The position numbers and the translations under genes were made by a program. The notes under the pieces were generated by a model that was not told the origin of the DNA, did no database searches, and saw only the letters and a program-made list of their open reading frames with translations. Positions 63,201 to 64,000 of a DNA stretch of 64,000 nucleotides are shown in pieces. This DNA comes from Nostoc favosum CHAB5714. GTDB taxonomy: Bacteria > Cyanobacteriota > Cyanobacteriia > Cyanobacteriales > Nostocaceae. How positions within the stretch are numbered: position 1 is the first letter of the stretch; the number at the start of each line of letters is the position of its first letter. Location of the stretch: positions 62,001 through 126,000 of the forward strand of contig NZ_JAIVFQ010000006.1 of the NCBI RefSeq assembly GCF_020829495.1. The letters run 5' to 3'.

Positions 63201-63588
63201 AGCAGGCTTCAAAGCGGCGATGAGTCCCTGTTGGGCAGAAGTGTTACAACAAATTCGCCACCAAAGCGTTGACTTACTGCTAATTTGTTTAGGAGAATCC
63301 GCTATCCACAAAGACGTACTAAAAGCACTGAAAACATTGGGAGATTCGCCTGACAAATTACCACCAATTTTAGTACTGAATCAGCGATTAAATCATCCAG
63401 AAACCAGTTTCCAGCCTGGGGTAGCTTATAAGGAAATTGATAAGCAGAAGAAGAATGGTTTGGAATCTATAGAAACTGTTGTTGGTGCGATCGCTACTCA
63501 AATATTACCGCGATCCATATCAATGGAAGACCTCTTAAACCAGATCAATCACGCTTTAGCTGTCAACGGTTACAATCACAAATGTTAA
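60250..63588 (+). CDS. Hybrid sensor histidine kinase with pseudo-receiver domains
   Basis: 1112 residues. About 45-195: two CBS-like halves; 200-360: PAS-like region; HisKA with the phospho-His H391 in CISHELKTPLTAVLGLSRLL; ATPase with HLLSNAFKFTE, WDTGIGIP and GTGLGLVLTRAL. Residues 675-790 look like a receiver but the phospho-acceptor position is Asn (N719, FLNPLLPLLSGWDVL) and the acidic pocket is VVEAVARY, so it cannot be phosphorylated normally. Two further receiver-like segments follow (about 825-920 and 970-1070). It diverges from kaiABC. A CikA-like clock role is plausible but unproven. The start may instead be the ATG at 60352. Confidence 0.85.
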   Translation: MSLLRGYGFRRKHHQQLTDGNAGGFHRKNDPKSPMLMLDYPLYDFQATVPSCSQTSSLAVVLEIFEQEQCDRLVVLNQQQSPIGLLYSARLIQKLLVHSDDKNLNLHQSLSIWGQGLIEPIQTISASERVEQLGLHLCYAQAEKQQNLDWALIDSDGQYLGLLDSSRLLRSLAKERMAGLQSSAIERSSGEQPPNEPKSLGHQPLVQLLERLPWPLMLQTGTGEVVARNPAWWEQLGALKDPEGVRQQVEAILVPKLSEKPEYVSQRAIKVYPNGRENGHGGEEELTQQEASPDAVYSRCYLDSQVGTCTCVVEVQNGQERIWQFAKIPLDSPEFQVMSAEAEVALSEDLWLVLATDVTEQQQLCKELAAKNADLIQLNRLKDEFLACISHELKTPLTAVLGLSRLLVDQQLGELNERQARYAGLIHQSGRHLMSVVNDILDLTRMETGQMDLTLTPVKIQAVCDRALSDAKAIHTQTTKTTSASPTQNARSSAPQFCLSIELGLDQIVADELRLRQMLVHLLSNAFKFTEISGEIGLRVSRWEGWIAFTVWDTGIGIPEHQQHLIFQKFQQLENPLTRQFEGTGLGLVLTRALARLHGGDVSFLSREGKGSQFTLLLPPSPPKTGFSEPDMGIKEEEETRHQSTRENSAAARLHVTTSTQHHPASSQRLVLVVEAVARYIEDLTEQLKGLGYRVVIARSGTEAVEKARRLQPIAIFLNPLLPLLSGWDVLTLLKSDTATRHISVIVTATAAEKEQAFANRADGFLSLPVENHLLAPVLEKLCTSPAVLPQGLNNSAIIPTKTPLRILRLVNPQLESVNPHPSLREHRVIEVDDLDQAELLARVWQFDVILLDVESTTAQIYLQELIQHPRLAAIPLVTCDVATTLIASKIPELSVFPYLTPFAKDNSSRTEKADALLSVLEIASGICCPANILVVDLTMLRDLPQVRRKQVKASRTAKNCSISSETAERGSEWFQALIQYLQTAGFKAAMSPCWAEVLQQIRHQSVDLLLICLGESAIHKDVLKALKTLGDSPDKLPPILVLNQRLNHPETSFQPGVAYKEIDKQKKNGLESIETVVGAIATQILPRSISMEDLLNQINHALAVNGYNHKC

Positions 63589-63788
63589 TGATTATTGAGA
63601 AGAAAATTGGTGGCGATGTCTACGACGGTCACTGAGCCAAGTCGTTGGCGCAGCCTAAGAAGAGAAGTGCGGGCTATGACGCTCGATGACTCGCTACCGC
63701 TACGCTATCGGCGTCGCTATAATTTCTGTTGCTGGGTGGTAAATATCCAATGTGCTAAAAAAGCAATACCTTGACCAAATAATTACTA

Positions 63789-63926
63789 ATATCATGTCCG
63801 CTTGATTACTTATTAAACCTGAAGAACCCCACCCCGCCAAAGCTGTGCTTTGTCTCCCCTCCCCGCAGGCTCTTAGGGGTTGGGGGTGGGGTTGTTTTAT
63901 TATGGGTAATTATCCGAACTTGATAT
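63789..63926. repeat. Family A element, copy 4, reversed and decayed
   Basis: Begins ATATCATGTCCGCTTGATTACTTATTAAAC, the reverse orientation of the other copies; the far end is degraded to TTATCCGAACTTGATAT. The GC-rich core is intact. Confidence 0.7.
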
Positions 63927-63970
63927 AATTCGTAATTCGTAATTCGTAATTAAATGGGTATAGCAGCCCA

Positions 63971-63993
63971 CACTGAAATCAAAGATTTCAGTG
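63971..63993. terminator. 10-bp hairpin near the right edge
   Basis: CACTGAAATC and GATTTCAGTG with a 3-nt loop. No T-run; may belong to a gene beyond the window or be a small palindromic repeat. Confidence 0.35.
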
Positions 63994-64000
63994 GTCAACA

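Overview
The window comes from a filamentous, heterocyst-forming cyanobacterium of the Nostoc/Anabaena type. The evidence is the very frequent HIP1 octamer GCGATCGC, heptamer repeats of the kind AATGACC/CCCAATG between genes, many cyanobacteria-restricted families (helical carotenoid protein, DUF6335, DUF6887/6888, Uma2), and the gene order kaiA-kaiB-kaiC-tolC. The same order in Anabaena PCC 7120 carries hgdD, the TolC-type exporter needed for heterocyst glycolipids. I see no rRNA, tRNA or CRISPR.

Layout. 1-7.1 kb: partial DJ-1/PfpI gene, DUF2267 and DUF6335 stress-type genes, then a carotenoid-binding HCP, a degenerate HCP-like gene and a membrane-anchored di-heme cytochrome. 7.2-10.5 kb: hopanoid genes, squalene-hopene cyclase divergent from hpnB. 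10.6-11.6 kb: AbiEii-type two-gene module. 11.6-15.8 kb: ArsR regulator divergent from thioredoxin, followed by SDR, Old Yellow Enzyme and nitroreductase genes, an electrophile/redox island. 15.8-25.8 kb: repeat arrays and gene remnants, two methyltransferases, GST, P450, AraC-MFS pair, acyltransferase. 26-35.8 kb: MoaD, acetyl-CoA synthetase and an accessory zone rich in Uma2 and other nuclease-fold proteins, ending in a three-gene DUF6888-DUF6887-RelE module. 35.8-39 kb: mostly mobile repeats, with a DUF433 gene split by a small element, and a ParDE pair. 39-53.3 kb: housekeeping genes (TerC, ndk, speA, NDP-sugar pyrophosphorylase, scpA, AI-2E transporter, pdxH, azoR/HxlR, argB). 53.3-64 kb: nested mobile repeats, then hgdD-kaiC-kaiB-kaiA on the minus strand and a divergent 1112-residue histidine kinase with receiver-like domains, a candidate clock input/output kinase.

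The most unusual content is the non-coding fraction. At least eight families of small (100-640 bp) inverted-repeat elements are present. For several, target-site duplications of 8-11 bp can be read directly, some are nested in one another, and one interrupts a gene whose reading frame is restored by removing it. Between them lie five tandem arrays with 20- or 21-bp periods. Four are 21-bp arrays with unrelated sequences that share the period, a short dyad and an AACG-like anchor.
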